The notes beneath the pieces were generated by a model. That model was not told the DNA's origin and did not search any database. It saw only the letters and a program-made list of their open reading frames with translations. Below are positions 1 to 6,426 of a stretch of DNA of 12,747 bases, in pieces. Numbering within the stretch: the first letter of the stretch is position 1; each line of letters starts with the position of its first letter. The position numbers and the translations under genes are program-made. This DNA is from CAYMSF01 sp964542255 (GTDB lineage: Bacteria > Verrucomicrobiota > Lentisphaeria > Victivallales > Victivallaceae). The stretch lies in assembly GCA_964542255.1 (NCBI GenBank), contig CAZITV010000055.1:1-12747 (forward strand), read 5' to 3'.

Positions 1-46
1 AGATTTTAGTTTTCGAAAAAAAGTTAAAAAAAGCGTAATTTATGAT

Positions 47-75
47 TTGCAAATTGTTAAAAAAAGGGGTAGATT
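47..75 (+). promoter_or_regulatory. Candidate sigma70-type promoter for rplM-rpsI-argC
   Basis: A TTGCAA hexamer (47-52) lies 17 bases before TAGATT (70-75); each matches the consensus at 4 of 6 positions. Transcription would start near 82 and give a leader of about 120 bases before rplM. A second candidate is nearer the gene: the AATAAT/TAAAAT boxes at 153-163, preceded by a TTGTTG-like element at 129-134. Promoter consensus in this organism is unknown, so this is pattern matching only. Confidence 0.3.
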
Positions 76-81
76 ATCTGT

Positions 82-202
82 CCTCTTTGGCAACCTAAAC
101 CCGATCGGGGCGTCAATGAGGGAGATACTTGTTGGTTTATTTCGGTGTTTGAAATAATAAAATGCGGGTAGAGGTATCCGCGACAGAGAAATTGAGAGAA
201 AC
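82..202 (+). other. Presumed 5' leader of the ribosomal protein operon
   Basis: This non-coding stretch lies upstream of rplM and no gene was recognised in it. It contains a perfect 10-base palindrome, CCCGATCGGG, at 100-109. It ends in a purine-rich run (GAGAGAA, about 193-199) that is the only plausible, and weak, ribosome binding site for rplM. Many bacteria control r-protein operons through leader RNA, but I do not recognise a known L13 leader fold here, so any regulatory role is speculative. Confidence 0.25.
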
Positions 203-637
203 ATGAAAACTTATCTAGCAAAAACTGGTGAGATCGAACGTGAATACATATTGTTCGATGCATCGGAAGCGCCGTTGGGCAGAATGGCGGTAAAGATTGT
301 CAATGCACTTAGAGGCAAGGACAAGCCCACTTTTACTCCACATATTGATACAGGGAATTTTGTTATTGTGATTAATGCGTCGAAAGCGGTTTTTACCGGC
401 AACAAAGACACCCGCAAGACCTATCAGGATTTTAGCGGACGTCCGGGAGGCCAGAAAGAATATACCGCCGATGTAATTCGTGAAAAACATCCGGAGCGTT
501 TGGTGAAGGATGCGGTTTGGGGCATGATGCCGAAAGGCAGACTTGGTCGTTCAATGTTCCGCAAACTGCGGGTTTATCCCGGCAGCGACTACGAACAAGT
601 AGCACAGAAACCCACCAAAGTATCACTTCAGGAGTAA
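203..637 (+). CDS. rplM: 50S ribosomal protein L13
   Basis: This is large-subunit ribosomal protein L13 (uL13), an early-assembling protein that binds 23S rRNA. The product has 144 residues, close to the usual 142 or so. The N-terminus begins MKTYLAKTGEIERE. A FDASEAPLGRMA segment (residues 18-29) and the family signature at residues 105-127 (GMMPKGRLGRSMFRKLRVYPG) are clear. The C-terminal AQKP at 134-137 is also typical. The ATG at 203 gives the standard N-terminus; its ribosome binding site is weak. rpsI follows after 9 bases, the usual L13-S9 pairing. Identification is close to certain. Confidence 0.97.
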   Translation: MKTYLAKTGEIEREYILFDASEAPLGRMAVKIVNALRGKDKPTFTPHIDTGNFVIVINASKAVFTGNKDTRKTYQDFSGRPGGQKEYTADVIREKHPERLVKDAVWGMMPKGRLGRSMFRKLRVYPGSDYEQVAQKPTKVSLQE

Positions 638-646
638 TGAAATAAA

Positions 647-1051
647 ATGGTTACTAACAAAAAAGTTGAAGAAATTTGGGCAACCGGTCGTAGAAAATGC
701 GCAGTCGCGAGAGTCCGCATTAAACCGGGTACCGGTAAAATTGTTGTAAACGGCAAGCCTTTTACTAGCTATTTTCCACAGGAAGCGATTAGCGGTTATA
801 TTTTTCAGCCGTTAACAGTTACCGCCAATCAAGGCAAATTTGACATTAACGCCAATATTGATGGCGGTGGAACTGCTGGTCAAGCCGGCGCTTTCCGTCA
901 CGGTGTTGCCCGCGCGCTAATCAAATATGATGAAACGCTCCGCCCGGTTTTAAAGAACTGCGGTATGCTGACCCGCGATGCGAGAGTCAAGGAACGTAAA
1001 AAATCAGGTCAACCTGGCGCACGCAAACGCTTCCAGTTCTCCAAACGCTAA
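647..1051 (+). CDS. rpsI: 30S ribosomal protein S9
   Basis: This is small-subunit ribosomal protein S9 (uS9), whose C-terminal tail reaches towards P-site tRNA. The product has 134 residues, within the normal range. The signature GGGTAGQAGAFRHGVARAL is at residues 73-91. LTRDARVKERKK is at 108-119, and the invariant tail ends in FSKR, with the terminal Lys-Arg expected for tRNA contact. An AGGAG (630-634) at the end of rplM serves the ATG at 647 with a somewhat long 12-base spacing. The protein is intact and unremarkable, and is probably co-transcribed with rplM and argC. Confidence 0.97.
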   Translation: MVTNKKVEEIWATGRRKCAVARVRIKPGTGKIVVNGKPFTSYFPQEAISGYIFQPLTVTANQGKFDINANIDGGGTAGQAGAFRHGVARALIKYDETLRPVLKNCGMLTRDARVKERKKSGQPGARKRFQFSKR

Positions 1052-1075
1052 TCTGTTACAGAACGGAGGCTTGTT

Positions 1076-2104
1076 ATGGCTAAAATCCGTGCTGCGGTGG
1101 TTGGTGCTTCGGGATATTCCGGTGAAGAGCTGGTGCGGCTTCTTAGCCGCCATCCCCATTGCAAACTATCGGTTATTACTTCGCGTCAATATGCCGGCAA
1201 ATCAGTTGGAGAAATTTTTCCGCGTTTTGCCGAGAATAAATTGACTTTTACTGCCCCGGATGTGAAGGAGATTGCTGCCTGCTGTGATGTTGCGTTTCTC
1301 GCACTCCCGCATGGTTTAGCGACAGAATTCGCAATTCCGCTGCTTGAGTCCGGCGTGAAGGTTATTGACATTAGTGCGGATTTTAGACTAAAAAGCCCTG
1401 AAAAATACAAAGAATACTATAAGGAAGAGCATCCATCGCCGGAGTTGTTAAAACAGGCGGTTTATGGTCTTCCTGAACGTTATCGTGAGCAGCTCCGCAG
1501 TGCGGACTTGATTGCCTGTGCGGGCTGCTACCCCACCAGTTCGATTTTACCGACAGCGCCGATGTTGGCGTCCGGTCTGGCACTGGCGACCGGGATTGTT
1601 GTTTCCAGTATGAGCGGGGTTTCCGGCGCCGGCCGAAAAGTTGACCTGCCCTATATTTTTCCTGAATGCAATGAGAGTTTGCGCGCCTATTCGGTAGTTG
1701 GTCACCGACATTTACCGGAGATTGAACAAGAGTTGGCGGCGGCGGCGGGATGTTCGGAAGTCGCAATCAATTTTGTTCCGCACCTGGTTCCGGTAAACCG
1801 CGGCATTAATTCAACAATTCTGCTTTATGCTGCTCCGGGATGCACTTTGGAGAAGATTGAAAATGTGTTCAATGATGTTTACTCGGAAGAGCCATTCGTC
1901 CGGGTGCTGCCGAAAGGCCGGCTCTCTGACACAAAATATGTAACGATGACCAATGTCTGTGAAATTGGTTATGCTTTTGATAAGCATACCAATAAAATAA
2001 TTTTAACCGGGGCTGAAGATAACTTGACAAAAGGCGCGTCTGGTCAGGCGATTCAGTGTATGAATATCCGCTTCGGCTTTAATGAAACCGATGGATTGCT
2101 TTGA
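1076..2104 (+). CDS. argC: N-acetyl-gamma-glutamyl-phosphate reductase
   Basis: ArgC catalyses the NADPH-dependent reduction of N-acetylglutamyl phosphate to N-acetylglutamate semialdehyde, the third step of arginine synthesis, in the cytoplasm. The product has 342 residues, as expected for the long (type 1) form. The dinucleotide-binding loop is GASGYSGEE (10-18). The catalytic cysteine is C151 in AGCYPTS. GVSGAGRK follows at 181-188, the likely catalytic histidine is H236 in PHLVPVNRGI, and the C-terminal DNLTKGASGQAIQ is at 315-327. A GGAGG (1065-1069) six bases before ATG fixes the start. It begins 24 bases after rpsI, so it probably shares the ribosomal transcript. No other arginine gene is in the window. 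Confidence 0.96.
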   Translation: MAKIRAAVVGASGYSGEELVRLLSRHPHCKLSVITSRQYAGKSVGEIFPRFAENKLTFTAPDVKEIAACCDVAFLALPHGLATEFAIPLLESGVKVIDISADFRLKSPEKYKEYYKEEHPSPELLKQAVYGLPERYREQLRSADLIACAGCYPTSSILPTAPMLASGLALATGIVVSSMSGVSGAGRKVDLPYIFPECNESLRAYSVVGHRHLPEIEQELAAAAGCSEVAINFVPHLVPVNRGINSTILLYAAPGCTLEKIENVFNDVYSEEPFVRVLPKGRLSDTKYVTMTNVCEIGYAFDKHTNKIILTGAEDNLTKGASGQAIQCMNIRFGFNETDGLL

Positions 2105-2127
2105 GCCGTCATCAGCGCATTAAATAT

Positions 2128-2159
2128 GCCACAAAATTGCCCCGCTGTAGTTTGGTGGC
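2128..2159 (+). terminator. Weak hairpin after argC, possible terminator
   Basis: GCCACAAA (2128-2135) can pair with TTTGGTGGC (2151-2159) with one bulged G and a 15-base loop. No uridine run follows, so it is a poor intrinsic terminator. A second AT-rich hairpin, AATAGT/ACTATT (2188-2193 with 2201-2206), is followed by a broken T-rich stretch. Either may help end the argC transcript; neither is convincing alone. Confidence 0.2.
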
Positions 2160-2284
2160 GGTACCTTTAGCTGTTTCTGTCCAATTTAATAGTTAATTTT
2201 ACTATTTTGCTCTTGATTTTGTGATGTTTTAACATTACGGTAATGGAATGCTCTTGTTCGGTTATTCTTTAACGATTCGATTAA

Positions 2285-2290
2285 TATAAT
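2285..2290 (+). promoter_or_regulatory. TATAAT box upstream of the SPFH operon
   Basis: A perfect TATAAT lies 16 bases before the ATG at 2306, in the only sizeable non-coding gap inside the window. The -35 region is poor: TTATTC at 17-base spacing (2262-2267), or TTGTTC at 2254-2259, which is too far away. Transcription would begin around 2297, on top of the GAGG (2297-2300), leaving a nearly leaderless message. It may therefore be coincidental in an AT-rich gap, with the real promoter further upstream. Confidence 0.25.
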
Positions 2291-2305
2291 CTGGCTGAGG
2301 TTTCA

Positions 2306-4231
2306 ATGGAAAAAGAAAGAGTTTTGCAGGAAAATTTGGACAATTCAAAATTACTGGTTAAATTAACAATTATTGCCGGGGTTGGCTGCCTGGTTTTGGC
2401 AATTTTATCGGCATCACTTTCCTCATGGTCCGGTTCGGACACCTTCTCACTGCTGCTGTTGCCATATGTCATCGCAATAATATTCGCGGTTGGTGCGATG
2501 GCTTATGGAATCCTCTCCTCGCACGCAGCGCAAGAAGAAGAAGAAAAAAAGCTGCTGGAAAAACGCAAAGAGAATATCGCGGTATTGAATATCGAAGAAG
2601 ATGTCAGATTTACCGCCGGACGCTCATTCGAAAATTACAAAAGAATCACTCCCTATTTTTTAACTACATTTGCCGCGGTAATTATTTTGGGAATGGTCTT
2701 CCTGATCTGGCACAACTGGGCATTGCGTCCGGTAAAACCGGTAGCATCCAATGCGCTGCATGGCGCTTTTGTCGCGGCTATTTTTATGATTTTCTCGATT
2801 TTCTCCGGAGCGTTTCTAGTGGGTCAGTCACGGGATAAATGTTTCCGCTGGCTGCGCCCGGTAGGCGCCTGGATGATACTAAGCTTTGTGGTGGCGGCGC
2901 TGTCAACTTTGTCAATTTTGATGTTCCGTTTCGGTTACGGTTCTCTGGATTATTACACTTCCCGTGTTATTTTGGTTGTCTATCTGCTACTTGGTTTGGA
3001 GCAGGTTATGAACTTTGTCACCGAATTTTATCGGCCGCGGACGATTGAAGAGCCGCGCCCGGTATTTGAAAGCCGTTTACTGAGTTTGTTTACCGAACCA
3101 GGCGGTGTGGTACGCAATATTGCCGATACCCTCGACTATCAATTCGGATTCAAGGTTTCCAAAACTTGGATTTACGGGTTTATGGAAAAATCACTGTTTC
3201 CGTTACTGATTGTGTGGTTTGTAGTATTGTGGATGTTTACCTGCATCACTGAAGTCGGTCCGTCACAAGTGGGCGTCAAGGAGCGGTTCGGCAAAGTATG
3301 CAGTGAAACCTTACTAGAGCCTGGAGTATATTTTACACTGCCATATCCATTTGGCAAAGTTGCACGCTTCTCCTGCACTGAGATCCATCAGGTGCTGGTC
3401 GGTCCAAAAATGGAAGACAGCGCCGGCAAAAAATCTTCTCCGGAAGTAGTTACCTGGACGGAAGAACATTACGCAGCTGAAACCTACTATTTAGTTGCAT
3501 CAGAAAAAGTTGACAACAGCAAAACTCCGGCAACTGCGGTATCTTTTCTCGGTATCAGTGTTCCGGTTCAGTACCATATTTCCCGCGAGGGTCTGTTTGA
3601 TTACGCCTACCGCAACAAAGACGCACCAAAAATGCTGCAGAGCATCGGCGAAATGGTAGCCGCCAAATACTTTGCGAGTGTTTCGATGCTGGAGATAATG
3701 TCGGACGGACGCCACACGGCGGCGGAAGATTTAAAGCGGCTGATGCAGGAAGCTGTCAATAAGCAGCAGTTAGGTATTGAAATTATCTGCGTTAATCTGC
3801 ACGATGTTCACCCGCCCACCAAGGAAGTTGCCCCCGCTTTCCAGGATGTAATTGGTTCTATGGAAGAACGCGAATCAGAAATCCTCAAAGCTAAAGTTTT
3901 TCGTGAGAAAGTTATTCCCGAGGCAGACGTTGAGGTTGCCCGTTTAAAACAAAACGCGATTGGTTACCGTGAACAAATAACGATGGTGGCGAAAGCTGAA
4001 GGGGAACGTTTTAACAAACAATTGCAGGCATATCAGATTATGCCATCGCTTTACCGGTTGCGCACCTACCTGGACATGCTGGAAAAAGATTGCAAAGACG
4101 CGAGAAAGTTTATAGTCAGCTCTTCAATTAATAATGAAGTATATGAACTGAATTTTGAAAAGAAGGCGACGATGGATTTGATTGATGCCGACCTCGGCGC
4201 TATCAATCCTAATTCACCAAAAAACAAATAA
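2306..4231 (+). CDS. Polytopic membrane protein with C-terminal HflK-like SPFH (Band 7) domain
   Basis: The product has 641 residues. Hydrophobic segments at about 17-37, 46-70, 116-136, 150-173, 186-207 and 219-239 form a six-helix module. A seventh (about 296-316) sits directly before the SPFH domain, in the position of the single anchor of HflK. The SPFH domain begins EVGPSQVGVKERFGK (316-330) and has the PYPF element at 346-349. It carries a long polar insert at about 366-410. The HflK-type helical tail (about 515-600) includes AKAEGERFNKQLQAYQ. GAGG (2297-2300) lies five bases before ATG. HflK normally has one membrane helix and about 420 residues, so this is an extended form. SPFH proteins form oligomeric membrane cages; the role of the extra module is unknown. 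It is the first gene of the apparent operon. Confidence 0.85.
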   Translation: MEKERVLQENLDNSKLLVKLTIIAGVGCLVLAILSASLSSWSGSDTFSLLLLPYVIAIIFAVGAMAYGILSSHAAQEEEEKKLLEKRKENIAVLNIEEDVRFTAGRSFENYKRITPYFLTTFAAVIILGMVFLIWHNWALRPVKPVASNALHGAFVAAIFMIFSIFSGAFLVGQSRDKCFRWLRPVGAWMILSFVVAALSTLSILMFRFGYGSLDYYTSRVILVVYLLLGLEQVMNFVTEFYRPRTIEEPRPVFESRLLSLFTEPGGVVRNIADTLDYQFGFKVSKTWIYGFMEKSLFPLLIVWFVVLWMFTCITEVGPSQVGVKERFGKVCSETLLEPGVYFTLPYPFGKVARFSCTEIHQVLVGPKMEDSAGKKSSPEVVTWTEEHYAAETYYLVASEKVDNSKTPATAVSFLGISVPVQYHISREGLFDYAYRNKDAPKMLQSIGEMVAAKYFASVSMLEIMSDGRHTAAEDLKRLMQEAVNKQQLGIEIICVNLHDVHPPTKEVAPAFQDVIGSMEERESEILKAKVFREKVIPEADVEVARLKQNAIGYREQITMVAKAEGERFNKQLQAYQIMPSLYRLRTYLDMLEKDCKDARKFIVSSSINNEVYELNFEKKATMDLIDADLGAINPNSPKNK

Positions 4232-4261
4232 CGAATTAACAGCAAAATTATGTATTAACAT

Positions 4262-4266
4262 GGAGG
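4262..4266 (+). promoter_or_regulatory. Ribosome binding site deciding the start of the HflC-like gene
   Basis: This GGAGG lies 10 bases before the ATG at 4277 and only 4 bases before an in-frame TTG at 4271. The ATG is preferred because of its codon and more usual spacing. The alternative would add only two residues (Met-Asn). Confidence 0.7.
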
Positions 4267-4276
4267 CTATTTGAAT

Positions 4277-5242
4277 ATGACAGCAGAACACAACGAAGCA
4301 GCAATCTCCAGACATTGGCCGACAATGTTGTTGGGATTGATCGTCGCGGCAATTTTTTTAGTGGCAATTTTTTCTTTTCGCGTGGGCAGCACCGAAACTG
4401 CGGTGATGACGACTTTCGGAAAGATTAATGAACAGGCGGTTGGCGCCGGACTGCATTTCCGCTGGCCCTACCCGTTTCAAGAAATACATAAGTTTGACAA
4501 CCGTTACAACTGTTTTACCGGCAACGTTGGCAAGCTGGAGGAAACCTTGACTAAAGACGGTCAAAATATTATCGCCGGCATCTACATTATTTATAAAATC
4601 AGCGACCCGAAAAACTTTTTTCTCCGCATGGTTACCACGGTCAATGCTGAAGAGCAGCTCAACAGTTGGATGCGCAGCGTCAAAGATGAAACTTTTGGTA
4701 AATATAAATTTAACCAGTTGATAAATACTAATGCTAAAGAAATGTGCCTGGACAAAATTGAGTCAGAAATGTGTCAAAAACTGGACCGCAAGGCTTCTGA
4801 TTACGGTCTAACTGTTAAGGCAGTCGGCATCAACACTATCAATATCCCTAAATCCATCAGCGAGAAAGTTTTTGAACGCATGGTTCAGGAACGCAAAGTC
4901 GTCGCCGAACGTTATCGCGCTGAAGGCAAAAAAGAAGCTGAAACAATAAAAATCGATGCTGACCGTACTAAGCAAATCCGTCTGGCTGAAGCCGAAGCAG
5001 ACGCGAAAGAAATCCGCGCCCAGGGCGATGCAGATGCCGCAAAATATTATGTCGCCTTTAAACAGGCGCCGGAGTTGGCAGCATTTCTCCGCAAACTCGA
5101 TTCACTGCGCAAAGTTATGAAGTCAAAAACCACGCTGGTGCTGGATACCGATTCTGCACCGTTTGATTTATTAAAAATGAACGCGGATAAACTGAAACAG
5201 GACGCACCTTCGGCCGCGGCTGTAACTGCCGGCAAACAATAA
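4277..5242 (+). CDS. hflC: HflC-like SPFH (Band 7) membrane protein
   Basis: The product has 321 residues from ATG 4277 (an in-frame TTG at 4271 is possible), close to the usual HflC length of about 330. One membrane helix (about 17-35) is followed by the SPFH domain from VGSTETAVMTTFGK. WPYPF is at 63-67 and a typical INTINIPKSISEKVFERM segment at 185-202. A charged helical region (about 200-258) includes ERKVVAERYRAEGKKEAE and AEAEADAKEIRAQGDADAAK, the hallmark HflC tail. KTTLVLDTDSAPFDLL then matches the HflC C-terminus. In E. coli HflC pairs with HflK to form a periplasmic cage restraining FtsH. Here it sits between two HflK-like genes, 45 bases after the first and 27 before the next. The family assignment is firm; the symbol denotes similarity, not proven orthology. 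Confidence 0.87.
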   Translation: MTAEHNEAAISRHWPTMLLGLIVAAIFLVAIFSFRVGSTETAVMTTFGKINEQAVGAGLHFRWPYPFQEIHKFDNRYNCFTGNVGKLEETLTKDGQNIIAGIYIIYKISDPKNFFLRMVTTVNAEEQLNSWMRSVKDETFGKYKFNQLINTNAKEMCLDKIESEMCQKLDRKASDYGLTVKAVGINTINIPKSISEKVFERMVQERKVVAERYRAEGKKEAETIKIDADRTKQIRLAEAEADAKEIRAQGDADAAKYYVAFKQAPELAAFLRKLDSLRKVMKSKTTLVLDTDSAPFDLLKMNADKLKQDAPSAAAVTAGKQ

Positions 5243-5269
5243 CATCTTTATAGAAAGACTTGGATTGTT

Positions 5270-6424
5270 ATGGATAATACGCATAAAACACATGAACCGG
5301 CATATCAAACCGACTATTCCAGTCAGTATGATTCCGGCTTAAAATCACTGGTTAAGAGTCTTCAGATATCATTCATTATTCTTGTGATTATTATCATTGG
5401 GATGCTGGTTTACTTTTTCACATTTGGCGGATACTTTATCGTCAAACCTCAAGAAGCTGTTATTGTGCTGCGTTTTGGCAAGTATGTAGATACATATTAT
5501 GATAACTGGCATTGGTTTTTCCCCTACCCGGTTAATAATCTGGTGACGATTAAGACCAATCCGCAAACCCTGAATGTTGACTTTAAGGCGACCATGATGG
5601 CAATGCCTCAAGGTCCGGAAGAAGCGCAAATGGAAGCGATGAGCGGTCCGCTGGAACCCGGCAAGGATAGATATCTGCTTACCGCCGACGCCAATATCAT
5701 TCATACATCCTGGATACTTGAATATCAGGTTTCAAATCCGCAGAAATATTATGAAAGATGTCTTTGCCCTGAAGACCCGCGCGACAACGATGAACTGCTA
5801 ATGCTGCCCAATGGCAAAATTAGAGGCAGCCGCGGTCCGCAAACCATTCTGCAGGAAGTTCTACGCAATATCGTCATAAAAATTACCGCAAACAGAACCG
5901 TTGACGAAGTGCTCTACGACAAAAAACAAGATTACAAAGATGCCGTGCAGTTGGCTTTCGCAAAAAATATCGAAGACCTTGATCTGGGCATTAAAGTTAA
6001 CAGCGTCACGCTGCAGCAGGCATTCCCGCCACTTAAGACTAAAGCCGCGTTCAGTGATGTTACTTCAGCGAATCAAGCTAAATCAACTATGATAGACAAA
6101 GCTAATGAATACCGGGTTAAACAAGACAATGCGACGGTAGCCGAACGTGCCGGCATCAATGCCAGCGCGGAAACCTACCGCAAACAGGTTGTTTCTGAGG
6201 TAAAGGCTGAAAATATCTATTTTGAAAAGATATATACTGAATATAAACTTAGTCCGGAAACAGTGTTGATGGCGCTGTACAACTTTATGTTGTCCGATGT
6301 GCTTGGCGGAGTGCAGGAAAAATACCTCATCAGCAAAAGCAGCGGCGGTCAGCAGCAAATTCGTATCAAGTTAAATCCGGAACCGCTGGACAACCGAACA
6401 GCTGATGAAACGGAAGGGAAATAA
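5270..6424 (+). CDS. hflK: HflK-like SPFH (Band 7) membrane protein
   Basis: The product has 384 residues, slightly shorter than E. coli HflK (about 420). A short polar N-terminus precedes one membrane helix (about 31-53). The SPFH domain starts FIVKPQEAVIVLRFGKYV (56-73), with FPYPV at 84-88. A polar, methionine-rich insert (about 108-132) comes before RYLLTADANIIHTSWILEYQ, which matches the HflK strand containing LTAD-N. The helical tail (about 285-350) includes AERAGINASAETYRKQ. The Shine-Dalgarno is weak (AGAAAGA, 5252-5258). Only two bases separate its stop codon from the next ATG, and the ribosome binding site of that gene lies inside this one, so their translation is probably coupled. 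It is one of two HflK-like proteins here; the other is larger and polytopic. Confidence 0.85.
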   Translation: MDNTHKTHEPAYQTDYSSQYDSGLKSLVKSLQISFIILVIIIIGMLVYFFTFGGYFIVKPQEAVIVLRFGKYVDTYYDNWHWFFPYPVNNLVTIKTNPQTLNVDFKATMMAMPQGPEEAQMEAMSGPLEPGKDRYLLTADANIIHTSWILEYQVSNPQKYYERCLCPEDPRDNDELLMLPNGKIRGSRGPQTILQEVLRNIVIKITANRTVDEVLYDKKQDYKDAVQLAFAKNIEDLDLGIKVNSVTLQQAFPPLKTKAAFSDVTSANQAKSTMIDKANEYRVKQDNATVAERAGINASAETYRKQVVSEVKAENIYFEKIYTEYKLSPETVLMALYNFMLSDVLGGVQEKYLISKSSGGQQQIRIKLNPEPLDNRTADETEGK

Positions 6425-6426
6425 AG

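Noticed and set aside
57..263. A small reverse-strand frame across the rplM start
   Set aside because: It overlaps the leader and the certain start of rplM, and the product has no recognisable features.
2425..2838. A 137-codon forward open frame inside the polytopic SPFH gene
   Set aside because: It is in the -1 frame of a well-supported gene and has no recognisable domain. It is mentioned only because of the slippery heptamer.
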